This document shows, one piece after another, positions 34,730-43,716 of a stretch of 64,000 bases of DNA. Positions within the stretch are counted from its first letter, which is position 1; the number at the start of each line of letters is the position of its first letter. Origin of the DNA: Cohnella abietis (GTDB lineage Bacteria > Bacillota > Bacilli > Paenibacillales > Paenibacillaceae); assembly GCF_004295585.1 (NCBI RefSeq), contig NZ_AP019400.1, positions 4,066,001 to 4,130,000 on the forward strand, read 5' to 3'. The notes beneath the pieces are model-generated. The model ran no database searches and was not told the origin of the DNA. It was given only the letters and a program-made list of their open reading frames with translations. A program made the translations under genes and the position numbers.

Positions 34730-35926
34730 TTAGAATTTGACCAACAAAGCCGTCACATACATTAACACAATTCCTAACGTCAATCCAGAAAAATTCAACC
34801 AAGAGATGGTCGGGGTTCCGTTTTTATTAGCCTCTCTAACAATCATTTTACCAATAACGTATATAACTTGCACGATTGCCCCCGCTCCAATTCCGAAGAA
34901 TAAAGCAGCTAATGTGTTATTGAAAACAAAGCCTCCTGCCCAAGTGCCTAGAATCGCAGGCCCTCCAGCTAAACAAGCCAAGCTAACAAATGTCTTCCAG
35001 GTCGGTCGCTCCCGCAATAAGGGCGATGCGATACCGATTCCCTCTGTAATGTTGTGAAGCGTGAAGCCAATGATAAGGAATGTTCCAAGCGCCGCTTCCC
35101 CTGATGCGAAAGCGGCACCTATCGCTAGCCCTTCACCCAGATTGTGAAGCCCTATCCCTCCAGCAATTTTGTAGGAAACCCTAATGCCAGATTCGTTCCC
35201 TTTCCTCTCGTTCGCTTGATCAATGGCAAGCAGAAGAAGAAAGCTCAGTAAAGCACCGAACCACACCAAGCCTGTGCCTTGGAACACCCCAGGTGCCTCC
35301 GCTCCTAGCTCAAAGCCTTCCTGGAAGGTGTCAATGACGAGAAAGAACAATAAGCCAATTGTTAGCGCCAGCACAGCCTGCATCCATCTGTCAGAAAACC
35401 GACGCATGAACGGAAACCATAACAAGCCCAGACCAATAGGGACGATACCTACATAGAAGCCAATTAAAGCATACTCTCCAAAAAGCTTGGCCCCAGGCTC
35501 GGGTGATTTCATTGCTACAGCAACCTCACCATTGAAAATCAATCCATTAGTCGTAATGAATCTAATCTCATAGGGGTCACCCTCAACCCATGCATAAGGG
35601 ATGTTCACCGTTGTCTGTGCAAACCTTGCGATTGAAGGACCTGGATCATAGCTTGCATTCCAGAACGCATCATTCACAACAACCTGAGCGATCTGAACCT
35701 CCTCCGGCCCGGAATTGAGAATTTTAACCTTAAAGCCATTGTCTGTAAGCAAAATCTTCTGGACATTTAATACTTCAATAGGGGCCACGGATTCATTGGT
35801 TATCCCAGTACCTAAGCGAGTAATAAGAAAAATAATAGCGAACAGCAGCACCAATGGGATAACTCCCCATAGCCACACTGTTTTAGATTTCCGCGGATAT
35901 GACCCTGTCACGGTTTGAAGACTCAT
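34730..35926 (-). CDS. ZIP-family metal transporter with extra N-terminal domain
   Basis: A 398-residue carrier, likely importing a divalent metal. The ZIP part is in the C-terminal 260 residues; metal-site helices show GLHNLGEGLAIGAA near 257 and TLHNITEGIGIA near 288. Unusually, residues 40-140 form a non-membrane beta-rich region (IEVLNVQKILLTDNGFKVKI onward) between helix 1 and the ZIP bundle, resembling a cupredoxin-like or adhesin-like sandwich outside the cell. Lies between the oxidase and tatA genes. Metal not identifiable; Fe, Mn, Zn or Cu are possible. Confidence 0.85.
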   Translation of the reverse strand: MSLQTVTGSYPRKSKTVWLWGVIPLVLLFAIIFLITRLGTGITNESVAPIEVLNVQKILLTDNGFKVKILNSGPEEVQIAQVVVNDAFWNASYDPGPSIARFAQTTVNIPYAWVEGDPYEIRFITTNGLIFNGEVAVAMKSPEPGAKLFGEYALIGFYVGIVPIGLGLLWFPFMRRFSDRWMQAVLALTIGLLFFLVIDTFQEGFELGAEAPGVFQGTGLVWFGALLSFLLLLAIDQANERKGNESGIRVSYKIAGGIGLHNLGEGLAIGAAFASGEAALGTFLIIGFTLHNITEGIGIASPLLRERPTWKTFVSLACLAGGPAILGTWAGGFVFNNTLAALFFGIGAGAIVQVIYVIGKMIVREANKNGTPTISWLNFSGLTLGIVLMYVTALLVKF

Positions 35927-35948
35927 CTATGATTGCTCCCTTCTAATT

Positions 35949-36983
35949 CTATTTAGCTAAGAAAAAGCCCATCCATCCAAGCTCAGCGAACTCACTCTGA
36001 TGCGCATGGAACATATATTTGCCTGGCGCTGGGAATTCCATCTCGAGTATGCCTCGCTGCCCCTGACACTGCATGACCGTATCCGTGTAGATGGGACGTG
36101 CCTCTGGATCAGCACCAACCTCGTAATATCGAAAGAAGTTCGCATGTAGATGTAAGGAGTTAATGAGATCGAATTCCGTCATATTGCTTAAGTAAATACG
36201 AACCAATTCCCCAACCTTAACCTCAATAGGATAAGCCTGATAAGCAAATGCATAACCATTTACAGTATAAATTTCATTCTCATTATCCATATCAAGATCG
36301 AAGCCGTTCATCACCATGCTCATCTCGTGTGCCGATTTTCTTGGCTTAATTGGATCGACGATAAAATTACCGTACAGCCCTTTGTGTATATGCTTTGCAA
36401 GCGGCGGGATGTGGCAATGATAGACATGCATACCGGCTGGCTTTGCTTCGAATTCGTAGATGAATTCATTACCGGACGCGATAGGGTCTAAACCATCCAT
36501 GCTCGTAGGGTGTATACCGTGAAAATGAATGGTATGGGGATGAGTCGAGCCATTAATAAATTTGATACGCAAGAAGTCCCCTTCTGTGCATCGAAGCGTA
36601 GGACCAGGAATCGTACCGTTAAACGTCCATCCTGGGAATTTAATACCGTCAGCAATCTCAACGTCTGTGTCATATGCAACAAGCTCGTATTCTCTTACTG
36701 TCTTCCCATCGGCACGAATACTCTTTTTTCCGTAATCAAATGCACTTAACGCATCTATTGCAGCCTGTAAGCCCTTATTCATCTTAGTGGAAGGATCATA
36801 GCCGTGAGCCATCTCATGGCTGTTTTGTTGATGATGAAGATCGTGCTTATCCATTGCCTTCACTGTCTTAGTAAATAAGGAGGAAGGATTGAGAACCGTT
36901 GCTCCAAGTATTCCGACCGCACCTGCGGCTCCCCACTTCAGGATATCACGTCTAGAAACGGGCTTCTGGGAATCAAAAGACAT
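35949..36983 (-). CDS. Multicopper oxidase with Tat signal
   Basis: A 344-residue two-domain copper oxidase. Twin-arginine signal VSRRDILKWG at 9-18, then a His-rich stretch (DKHDLHHQQNSHEMAH). Copper motifs: HPHTIHFHG near 147, HVYHCHIPPLAKHI near 186, LHLHANFF near 275, and MFHAHQSEFAELGWMGF at the end. Exported folded, which explains the neighbouring tatA. It may oxidise a metal ion or phenolic compound; pairing with a ZIP carrier favours a metal. GGAGAG nine bases before the ATG. Starts the operon oxidase-ZIP-tatA. Confidence 0.9.
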   Translation of the reverse strand: MSFDSQKPVSRRDILKWGAAGAVGILGATVLNPSSLFTKTVKAMDKHDLHHQQNSHEMAHGYDPSTKMNKGLQAAIDALSAFDYGKKSIRADGKTVREYELVAYDTDVEIADGIKFPGWTFNGTIPGPTLRCTEGDFLRIKFINGSTHPHTIHFHGIHPTSMDGLDPIASGNEFIYEFEAKPAGMHVYHCHIPPLAKHIHKGLYGNFIVDPIKPRKSAHEMSMVMNGFDLDMDNENEIYTVNGYAFAYQAYPIEVKVGELVRIYLSNMTEFDLINSLHLHANFFRYYEVGADPEARPIYTDTVMQCQGQRGILEMEFPAPGKYMFHAHQSEFAELGWMGFFLAK

Positions 36984-37190
36984 AAATATACACTCTCCAT
37001 TCTTGTATCAAGCTAATATTCTTTACCTAAGGCAACTTATTGTTCAAAAAAATATATTATGGCTTTAGGACAAAATGTTTCCTTAGTGCAAAATTATCTA
37101 ATAAGACTATATGACAGGAAGTGGTATTTGTAAACCCTCAATTTTAGTGAAAATTTACTCGATATCTGAAAATTAATTAGGCAACAAGCA

Positions 37191-37230
37191 AAAAAACCGC
37201 GCAGATTGAATTCAATCTGCGCGGTTTTTT
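37191..37230. terminator. Perfect bidirectional terminator
   Basis: A 40-base palindrome: AAAAAACCGCGCAGATTGAA and its exact complement. It ends the MFS exporter gene on the minus strand, 42 bases past its stop. Confidence 0.92.
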
Positions 37231-37271
37231 GATCTTACAGCCGAGCCCTTATAACAATTACCTAAATTCAA

Positions 37272-38726
37272 TTATTCACCTTCTGGAGCCTTAGTCTTTT
37301 TCACGAAGAAGGCAAGCACCAATGCGAAGATGGCGAAGAACATACCGATGTAGAAGGAATTATGAATACCAGCGCTTAACGCTTTAGCTAGCTCTGTCGT
37401 TGAAGTCGGATCCTCTGAATTAGCCAAATAATCTTTCTGCCCCGCTGACATAATACTAATAAAGAAAGCAACCCCTATTGCACCAGACACCTGCTGAAGG
37501 GTATTAAAAATCGCCGTACCATGTGGGTAGTATTTTCTTGGTAGCTGGTTTAGACCATTCGTCTGTGCAGGCATCATAATCATGGAGATGGCAACCATCA
37601 TAATACAGTGATAGAAAATGAGTGTTCCACTACCCGTTTCAAGATCAATACGGGTAAACAGCCACATCACAAGGACGAGAATAGCTGCTCCTGGTATTAC
37701 AAGCACACGAGGACCGAACTTATCGAATAGCTTACCTGTCACTGGGGAAAGGAAACCATTAAGTATTCCACCTGGGAGCAATAAAAGTCCCGCAGCGAAT
37801 GCGGTCATCATTAATCCTTGCTGCAAGAAAATCGGTAATAACAGCATCGTTGAGAACAATGCCATCATAACGATAATGATTAATACCGTGCTTAATGAGA
37901 ACATTGGAGACAAGAAAGCTCTAAGATTCAGCATCGGCTCTTTCGACACAAGCTGTCTCCAGATGAATAGCAGCAATGCAATACCACCGACAATAAGCGT
38001 GATATATACTTCTGGATCTGACCAGCCTTTTTCACCTGAGCTACTGAAGCCGTATACGATACCACCGAAACCAATTGTGGACAGGATAATCGATATGATA
38101 TCTACTTTAGGCTTGGTTACTTCGGATACGTTCTTTAAGTAAATAGCTGCAATAACAACAGAAAGCAATGCAAAAGGAAGTACAAAATAGAACAGCCATG
38201 GCCACTCGAACTTTTCAAGAATTAAGCCGGACAATGTCGGTCCGATTGCTGGAGCGAACATGATAACAAGACCGATACTTCCCATTGCGGCTCCACGTTT
38301 CTCAGGTGGATACAGAATGAGGATTGTGTTCATCATTACTGGAAGCATAAGGCCTGTCCCGAACGCCTGAATGATTCTTCCGATTAGCAATACAGGGAAA
38401 TCAACTGCAAGTGCACAGACTAGCGTTCCGGCTGAAAATAATATCATAGCGCCAAGGAACATCTGCCTCGTCGTAAACCATTGTACCAGTAAAGCCGAAA
38501 TCGGAATTAGGATACCTACGACCAGCATGTAGCTTGTTGATAGCCACTGGATCGTTGAATACGGTACATTCAAATCAAGTGTCATGTCAACCAATGCGAT
38601 ATTCAATAATGTTTCGTTTAGAATGGAGAAGAATGCACCGATGACAAGTGTAATTAATATCGGTAATCGTTTAATGTTGCCTAAATCTTTATACTGTGAC
38701 TTTACTTCAGAGCCTGGGTTATTCAC
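37272..38726 (-). CDS. EmrB/QacA-type MFS multidrug exporter (DHA2)
   Basis: A 14-helix proton-driven exporter of 484 residues. DHA2 marks: LNIALVDMTLDLNVPYSTIQ near 40, WLSTSYMLVVGILIPISALL, RIIQAFGTGLMLPVMMNTI and the helix 5 motif GLVIMFAPAIGPTLSGLIL. A TTG at 38747 is upstream, but GGAGG is seven bases before the GTG at 38726, so this start is preferred. Drug or metabolite substrate unknown; no regulator lies beside it. Confidence 0.92.
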   Translation of the reverse strand: MNNPGSEVKSQYKDLGNIKRLPILITLVIGAFFSILNETLLNIALVDMTLDLNVPYSTIQWLSTSYMLVVGILIPISALLVQWFTTRQMFLGAMILFSAGTLVCALAVDFPVLLIGRIIQAFGTGLMLPVMMNTILILYPPEKRGAAMGSIGLVIMFAPAIGPTLSGLILEKFEWPWLFYFVLPFALLSVVIAAIYLKNVSEVTKPKVDIISIILSTIGFGGIVYGFSSSGEKGWSDPEVYITLIVGGIALLLFIWRQLVSKEPMLNLRAFLSPMFSLSTVLIIIVMMALFSTMLLLPIFLQQGLMMTAFAAGLLLLPGGILNGFLSPVTGKLFDKFGPRVLVIPGAAILVLVMWLFTRIDLETGSGTLIFYHCIMMVAISMIMMPAQTNGLNQLPRKYYPHGTAIFNTLQQVSGAIGVAFFISIMSAGQKDYLANSEDPTSTTELAKALSAGIHNSFYIGMFFAIFALVLAFFVKKTKAPEGE

Positions 38727-38817
38727 TTCATATCCTCCAATATCCAATAAGCTTCTTTTTTAGTTTTTACTGTGCATCTTATAAGCAAATAGATGGTTTG
38801 TTTAAGCTTTGCCACAA

Positions 38818-39333
38818 CTAAGGTAAATATCTCTCTTTGATGACATGCAAATGATGGAGCTCATGTCCGGCAAGGATGTAAGCTAGTGCTCTTACAGAAA
38901 TCCTAGTATCATTAGCAATGCCAACCCTTAAATATGCTTCCTCCTTCAAGCCACGAGCTAACGTAATTGTTGACCTACGCACGGCTATGTAATCCTCAAT
39001 AAGCTCTGTTAAAGTAAGTGCATGGAAATTCGCACCCTTTATCAAAGCATCTTGATCGTAGCCCGCATGAGGAGTTTGATCCCCTCTGGCAATTCTGAGT
39101 AAACGATAGCTCATAATGCGCTCATTGTCGTTGATATGCCCGATTACTTCCTTCAAGCTCCATTTGTCAGGCGCATAACGATAATCACCCTTCGACTCAG
39201 GGATGTCGGATAGAAACGTAGAAGTCGTCTCAAGAAGGCCCTGGAGCACGTCCAAGATATCTCCATCCCCCACTAAGTTTACATACCTTTCATAGTAAGG
39301 AGCATATTCTTCACTTGCAGGTCGATTGCTCAT
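38818..39333 (-). CDS. DinB-like four-helix protein
   Basis: A 171-residue DinB/YfiT-fold protein. The three metal-binding His of the family lie in EVIGHINDNER near 66 and GHELHHLHVIKE near 155. Members act as thiol-dependent transferases or have unknown metal-dependent roles. GAGGAAGC stands before the ATG. It follows the radical SAM gene by 28 bases and may be cotranscribed. Confidence 0.88.
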   Translation of the reverse strand: MSNRPASEEYAPYYERYVNLVGDGDILDVLQGLLETTSTFLSDIPESKGDYRYAPDKWSLKEVIGHINDNERIMSYRLLRIARGDQTPHAGYDQDALIKGANFHALTLTELIEDYIAVRRSTITLARGLKEEAYLRVGIANDTRISVRALAYILAGHELHHLHVIKERYLP

Positions 39334-39361
39334 TTTGCGTCAGCTTCCTCTCTGATGTACA

Positions 39362-40261
39362 TTAATTGTTAAACCTCTGACGATAGCCGCATTTGCGGCA
39401 TAATTCCTCTACAACTTCTCTTCTAGAAAATCCATCGTACAGCTTAGTTGCTCGTTCGCCCTCAATGATTTCGGAAAAAGGAGTTTTGTTTATGTTACCT
39501 AAGTTAATAACGCCCTCCCCATCAAGACAGCAAGGAATAACCGTGCCATCAACGAGGACACCGGCCTGATTACGAAGCGCATGGCAGAAGCCTTTGCTTT
39601 CATCTTCCTTTTCCTTCAAGTCTGGCCATACGAATTCTTCCTCATGGTTCAAGTAAATCCTATCCGCAATCTTAATACCCTTGCCCCTTACAAAATGCTC
39701 CTCGATCTTATAATCAAGATCGAATGCTTTCTCAATCTTCTCCAGAATTTCACGATTGCGATCATTTTCCAGATTAGTTGTATTGTCTTGCGTTAGATTC
39801 CACAATCTTAAAGAAATGAGAATATCAGAGGTCGCCACGGCTTCCTTCGCAAAATCAAGAACGCTCGTTACATATCCTTCTTTATCAACAGAACCCTCGT
39901 GACCGTCAAAGCTGTGCAAGGAAAAATTGATTTGTCTCAGAGCCGGCTTACCCAGAATCTTCGACTTAGCCTTATGCAGCAGTGTACCATTAGAGGTTAG
40001 ATTCACCTTGAACCCTTTCTGATGACTGATATCGAGCAGCTCGTCGATTTTAGGATGAAGCATAGGTTCGCCTTTGACGTGGAAATAAATATATTCAGCA
40101 TGTCCTTTAATTTGGTCCAATGTATTCGTAAAAGCATCTACCTTAATAAAATTGGCTTGACGCTTTGTCGGAGGACAGAAAGAGCAAGAAAGGTTACAAA
40201 TGCTCGTAATTTCGATGTAAAACTTTTTGAATTTCTTCAATTTAGCAAAGCTCCAATCCAT
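39362..40261 (-). CDS. Radical SAM/SPASM enzyme
   Basis: A 299-residue iron-sulfur enzyme that cleaves S-adenosylmethionine to a radical. CNLSCSFC (CxxxCxxC) near 22-29 binds the first cluster; GEPMLHP near 63 and LTSNGTLL near 85 are core motifs. A short SPASM region at the end (CHALRN, PCCLDGEG, CRKCGY) should bind a second cluster. Such enzymes modify peptides or proteins; no small precursor peptide is evident beside it. Ribosome site weak (AAGGG). Confidence 0.88.
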   Translation of the reverse strand: MDWSFAKLKKFKKFYIEITSICNLSCSFCPPTKRQANFIKVDAFTNTLDQIKGHAEYIYFHVKGEPMLHPKIDELLDISHQKGFKVNLTSNGTLLHKAKSKILGKPALRQINFSLHSFDGHEGSVDKEGYVTSVLDFAKEAVATSDILISLRLWNLTQDNTTNLENDRNREILEKIEKAFDLDYKIEEHFVRGKGIKIADRIYLNHEEEFVWPDLKEKEDESKGFCHALRNQAGVLVDGTVIPCCLDGEGVINLGNINKTPFSEIIEGERATKLYDGFSRREVVEELCRKCGYRQRFNN

Positions 40262-40364
40262 ATAGCCCTTGAATGATGCTCCTATTATAGCATAAGTACA
40301 AATTGGAAACTTAGGCTGAAAGAACTTCTTATACGAAAATATTCGCGCAACACCAGCAAAAAAT

Positions 40365-40413
40365 CAAACAAAAGAAGCAATCCAAAGCTAGAAATTTTAG
40401 CTCTGGACCGCTT
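40365..40413 (-). terminator. Intrinsic terminator after the SMP-30 gene
   Basis: On the minus strand AAGCGGTCCAGAGCTA pairs with TAGCTTTGGATTGCTT, then CTTTTGTTTGATTTTTT. Ends the IclR-FAH-SMP-30 set. Confidence 0.75.
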
Positions 40414-40433
40414 CCTATTGTACATATTCGTTA

Positions 40434-41318
40434 TTAAATGCTTTTGTACTCGTTAACTGGAAGTCCTTTAACACCCGGCTTATAGCGGAAGCAGCTGCCA
40501 GCTAGAGGCTCTTCGCGCAATTGCTCTTCACTCAAGCCCTCTCTAGCAGAGGTAATGTATAGCTCATCCAGCTGTTCCCCACCGAAGCAGCAGGAAGTCA
40601 CTTGGGAGACAGGTAGATTAATTTGGTCAATCTGCTCACCTGTATTAGGATTCCAACGGGTGACGCAATTGCCCTCCCAATGTGCAACCCAGATCATCCC
40701 CTCAGCGTCTACAGTCATACCATCAGGATAACCCTGACCCTCTGACAGCTTAACGATGATCTTCTTATCGGCAATGGCACCAGTAGCCGGGTTGTAGCTA
40801 AACCGCTGAACCTCACGGGCAGAATTCGTATCAATATAATACATCTCGCTATCATCCAGGCTCCAGCCCAGTCCGTTGGAACAGTTTATGTCTGTAAGCA
40901 CCTTGCGGACGGTTCCATCACTCTCCAAGCTATACAGAGCTCCTGTGCCTTCCTCACCCTGCAAGGACATCGACCCTGCCCAGAATCGTCCAGATCGATC
41001 GCATTTGCCATCATTAAACCGGTTGTTCGCAAGCTGCTCTTCCGGATTTACGATTTTCTCAAACTTTCCACTGACAACATCCAAGAAATAAAAACCATCC
41101 TTTAATGCGCACAATAGGCGACCCTGTCCAGCAGGTACCGCTGCTCCAACATATTGTTCAGCCTGGATTGTCCATTGCTCATTAGTTTCTGGTTTATAGA
41201 ATCGAATCTGCTTTTCTATAATATCTACCCAATAGAAGGTTTTTTCGGCTGCTAGCCATACTGGACCTTCTCCCAAAGTAGATATTGTTCCCTCGATGAC
41301 TTCAAGTCCCTTTTGCAC
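40434..41318 (-). CDS. SMP-30/gluconolactonase-family lactonase
   Basis: A six-bladed propeller hydrolase of 294 residues that opens sugar-acid lactones. Metal ligands fit the family: Glu in TLGEGPVW near 16, Asn in INCSNGLGWS near 147 and Asp in GYPDGMTVD near 200; NNRFNDGKCDRSGRFWAG is the signature loop. A TTG at 41348 is upstream, but GGGGAG fits the GTG at 41318. Lies 35 bases after the FAH-family gene; together they suggest sugar-acid breakdown (lactone, then keto-deoxy acid). Confidence 0.9.
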   Translation of the reverse strand: MQKGLEVIEGTISTLGEGPVWLAAEKTFYWVDIIEKQIRFYKPETNEQWTIQAEQYVGAAVPAGQGRLLCALKDGFYFLDVVSGKFEKIVNPEEQLANNRFNDGKCDRSGRFWAGSMSLQGEEGTGALYSLESDGTVRKVLTDINCSNGLGWSLDDSEMYYIDTNSAREVQRFSYNPATGAIADKKIIVKLSEGQGYPDGMTVDAEGMIWVAHWEGNCVTRWNPNTGEQIDQINLPVSQVTSCCFGGEQLDELYITSAREGLSEEQLREEPLAGSCFRYKPGVKGLPVNEYKSI

Positions 41319-41353
41319 AGCTACATCTCCCCAAGATCCCAAGATCAAATGTT

Positions 41354-42256
41354 TTATCCTCGTTCAGCAACCATTCGATTCGTTAAAGATCCCAGCTTCT
41401 CAATCTCGATAGTGACCAAGTCCCCTGCCTGCAAGTAAACTTGCTTCTCTGGCGGGTAACCCATTACAACCCCTTCTGGCGTTCCCGTTAGGATGATATC
41501 ACCAGGCGTTAATGTAAAATGCTGCGAAATATAGCTAACAATCTCATCGCAAGCGAAAATCATATCGGATGTATTGGAATTCTGTCTTACTTCACCGTTA
41601 ACGAATGATTTGATTTCTAGATTGTTAGGATCTCCTACTTCGTCAGCGGTTACCAGATAAGGTCCGAGTGGCGAAAATCCGTCGCAGGTTTTGCCTAGCA
41701 GCCACTGTTGTGTTCTCATTTGCAAATCACGTGCCGACAAATCATTAACATTACAATACCCGTATACGTGGCTTAAAGCTGCTTCCTTCGTCACATACTT
41801 AGCATTTTTACCGATGACGATAACAAGCTCAGCTTCATAATCTACCTTCTCAGTGACTCTTGGTAGCTCAATCTCATCGCCATCTGCAGACAAAGTATTA
41901 TTAAATTTATTAAACAAAATCGGATACTCTGGTATAGCCATGTTCGTTTCCTTCGCATGCTTCCGATAGTTCAAACCCACACAGATGATTTTGTTAGGGT
42001 GCGTGACACAAGGTCCCAGCTTTAAGCTTTCTTCCTCCAACCAGCTATTAGAAGCTTCTGGAGCACTTTCTGCTTGATCCACGAGCTTCTGAAGAGCAGC
42101 TTGACCCGCATCCCCTTGCTCAATCGCTTCGTGTATCGTTGTTGGAACTTCAGTTACAGATAATTGCGTTGAAGCGGAAAGAACATCGAGAATACCTTTG
42201 TCTGTTTTGATTCCTAAACGATAGTCATTATTTTGCTGGAAAGTGAGTAGCTTCAT
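41354..42256 (-). CDS. Fumarylacetoacetate-hydrolase-family protein
   Basis: A 300-residue metal-dependent hydrolase or dehydratase. The catalytic part has ICVGLNYRKHAKE near 105, then E-x-E metal ligands in VDYEAELVIVIGK near 152, NDLSARDLQ near 180, and ILTGTPEGV near 265. With a lactonase and an IclR regulator it could handle 2-keto-3-deoxy sugar acids. ATG at 42256 has no strong ribosome site; a TTG four codons upstream is the other choice. Confidence 0.88.
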   Translation of the reverse strand: MKLLTFQQNNDYRLGIKTDKGILDVLSASTQLSVTEVPTTIHEAIEQGDAGQAALQKLVDQAESAPEASNSWLEEESLKLGPCVTHPNKIICVGLNYRKHAKETNMAIPEYPILFNKFNNTLSADGDEIELPRVTEKVDYEAELVIVIGKNAKYVTKEAALSHVYGYCNVNDLSARDLQMRTQQWLLGKTCDGFSPLGPYLVTADEVGDPNNLEIKSFVNGEVRQNSNTSDMIFACDEIVSYISQHFTLTPGDIILTGTPEGVVMGYPPEKQVYLQAGDLVTIEIEKLGSLTNRMVAERG

Positions 42257-42276
42257 GAGTATACACAACCATTCTT

Positions 42277-42298
42277 ATTATAATGTATGAAACATAAT
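42277..42298 (-). promoter_or_regulatory. Candidate promoter and IclR operator before the FAH gene
   Basis: In the 49-base gap between iclR-type gene and FAH gene, the minus strand has a -10-like TATAAT (42277-42282) preceded by ATGTTTCATACAT (42283-42295), an imperfect palindrome. No good -35 is seen. Overlap of the two suggests regulation by the adjacent IclR protein. Confidence 0.45.
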
Positions 42299-42305
42299 CT
42301 TTCTA

Positions 42306-43145
42306 TTATTGGCGATGGGATAGTAGTTTTGCGAGTTGGAGTACCTCACGTTTTGCCAGCTCTTGCTTGCTTTCCCATCTATGCTGAGGAATCGAGCAGC
42401 TAACTGCCGCAATAACCTCATTGTTAGAACCATAAATCGGTGCTGCGACGCAGCTAAAGCCATTGACCGCTTCTTCCAGATCTAACGCATAACCAGCAAG
42501 CTGAGTGTCCTTAAGCTTGTTCAGTAAAACAGATCTTGTCGTTATCGTGTTGGTTGTAAAATTGGGCAGCTGCTCCTCCGGATATAACGCTATCAGCTCT
42601 TCCTCGGTTTTTACCGAAAGCATTGCCTTTCCAAGCGCAGTCACAGACGCAGGCCAGCACATTCCTGGCTCTGATGCCAGCTTAATTGGAGAAGGTGCTT
42701 CTTCTTTAGCCAGATAAAATACCTGATCCCCTTCTAGCCTACCGAGCTGAAACGTTTCCTCTACCCGTTGCTTAACTATAGAAGCCTCACGATGAAAATC
42801 TGAGATCAGATCAAATTGTCTAAAGTAGACGCTTCCAATTCGACCAAAGAAAGAGCCTAAGCTGTACGTATCACCCAAATCGCGCTTAAGCCAGCCCAGC
42901 TTCTCCATCGTGTGAAGAAGGGAAAACATCGAGCTCTTATGGATATCCAGCTCTCGTGAAATATCCATCAGCTTGAGGCTTGACGGCTGTGAGGCTACAA
43001 GATTGATGATCCGATTGGCTTTATCCAGCGCGGGGACTCCGTATTTATTTTCTTTTTCTATTGCAAATCCGCCCCTATGGTTTTCTATGGAAAACCTAGT
43101 TTTCAAATCTTCATAAATTATATCATCGACTCCTGAGACGGTCAA
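42306..43145 (-). CDS. IclR-family transcriptional regulator
   Basis: Winged helix domain YGVPALDKANRIINLVASQP onward (about 36-100), then the IclR effector domain with TALGKAMLS, GYALDLEEAVNGFSCVAAPI and VSCSIPQHR. It probably controls the FAH/SMP-30 genes downstream. The start is doubtful: the frame reaches a TTG at 43145, giving 35 residues before the usual family start, and that leader contains a palindrome (43079-43096). No ATG lies nearer to the domain. Confidence 0.88.
   Translation of the reverse strand: MTVSGVDDIIYEDLKTRFSIENHRGGFAIEKENKYGVPALDKANRIINLVASQPSSLKLMDISRELDIHKSSMFSLLHTMEKLGWLKRDLGDTYSLGSFFGRIGSVYFRQFDLISDFHREASIVKQRVEETFQLGRLEGDQVFYLAKEEAPSPIKLASEPGMCWPASVTALGKAMLSVKTEEELIALYPEEQLPNFTTNTITTRSVLLNKLKDTQLAGYALDLEEAVNGFSCVAAPIYGSNNEVIAAVSCSIPQHRWESKQELAKREVLQLAKLLSHRQ
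43079..43096. promoter_or_regulatory. Palindrome at the iclR start, candidate autoregulatory operator
   Basis: GGTTTTC-TATG-GAAAACC, seven-base arms. It falls within the first codons of the longest IclR reading frame, so if the true start is downstream it would sit in the promoter or leader. Confidence 0.45.
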
Positions 43146-43218
43146 TTCAAGTTTATTCCTGCTATCTCCGTAACTTTTCCAGTTTTCTTGCGTTACTTAT
43201 ACAGAAGGAGGCGCTTCA

Positions 43219-43716
43219 ATGAGGCACTTGGCCATCGTAGCAACCGTAATCAGAAGACTAATCATAGTCGTATTTGCCATCATACTGATCCCGAAAGCTA
43301 TAGAATATATCCCACAAAGCGACAAGGGGGGCCCTGACAATATTAAAGCATTAGCACAGGACGGTCCCGTTACGCAGTATGAAATAAATAAATCATTTGA
43401 AATAGACAAAGACAAATTTACCGTTGATACTCTCTTCGTTACACCCAAACAGGTCGTCATCCACTATACTTACCGCACGAAAGAACCAAGCGGATGGTCC
43501 TTTCCAAGCTCAGCTATTAAATTATTTGAATCCAATGGAGAAGAGCTTGTTATGGATTCTTCAGGTAACGACGGGAGACCGTGGGGTTCTACAGGATTGA
43601 TCTATTATAGCGCCTTAAAGAACACCAGCTCGAGCTTGAGTCTGAAATATGAGTGGTATGATCGTCAAGCAACGCTAGACCTCCCTCTAATAGATAAGGA
43701 GGGGGAGGGAAAATGA
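43219..43716 (+). CDS. Exported or membrane-anchored protein, unknown
   Basis: A 165-residue protein with one N-terminal hydrophobic segment (13-29) and a beta-rich outer part; VVIHYTYRTKEPSGWSFPS and the following strand resemble the C-terminal sandwich of DUF4179/DUF5643-type proteins, a weak likeness. AAGGAGG is six bases before the ATG. Its end overlaps the next gene by four bases (ATGA), so they form an operon. Confidence 0.65.
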   Translation: MRHLAIVATVIRRLIIVVFAIILIPKAIEYIPQSDKGGPDNIKALAQDGPVTQYEINKSFEIDKDKFTVDTLFVTPKQVVIHYTYRTKEPSGWSFPSSAIKLFESNGEELVMDSSGNDGRPWGSTGLIYYSALKNTSSSLSLKYEWYDRQATLDLPLIDKEGEGK

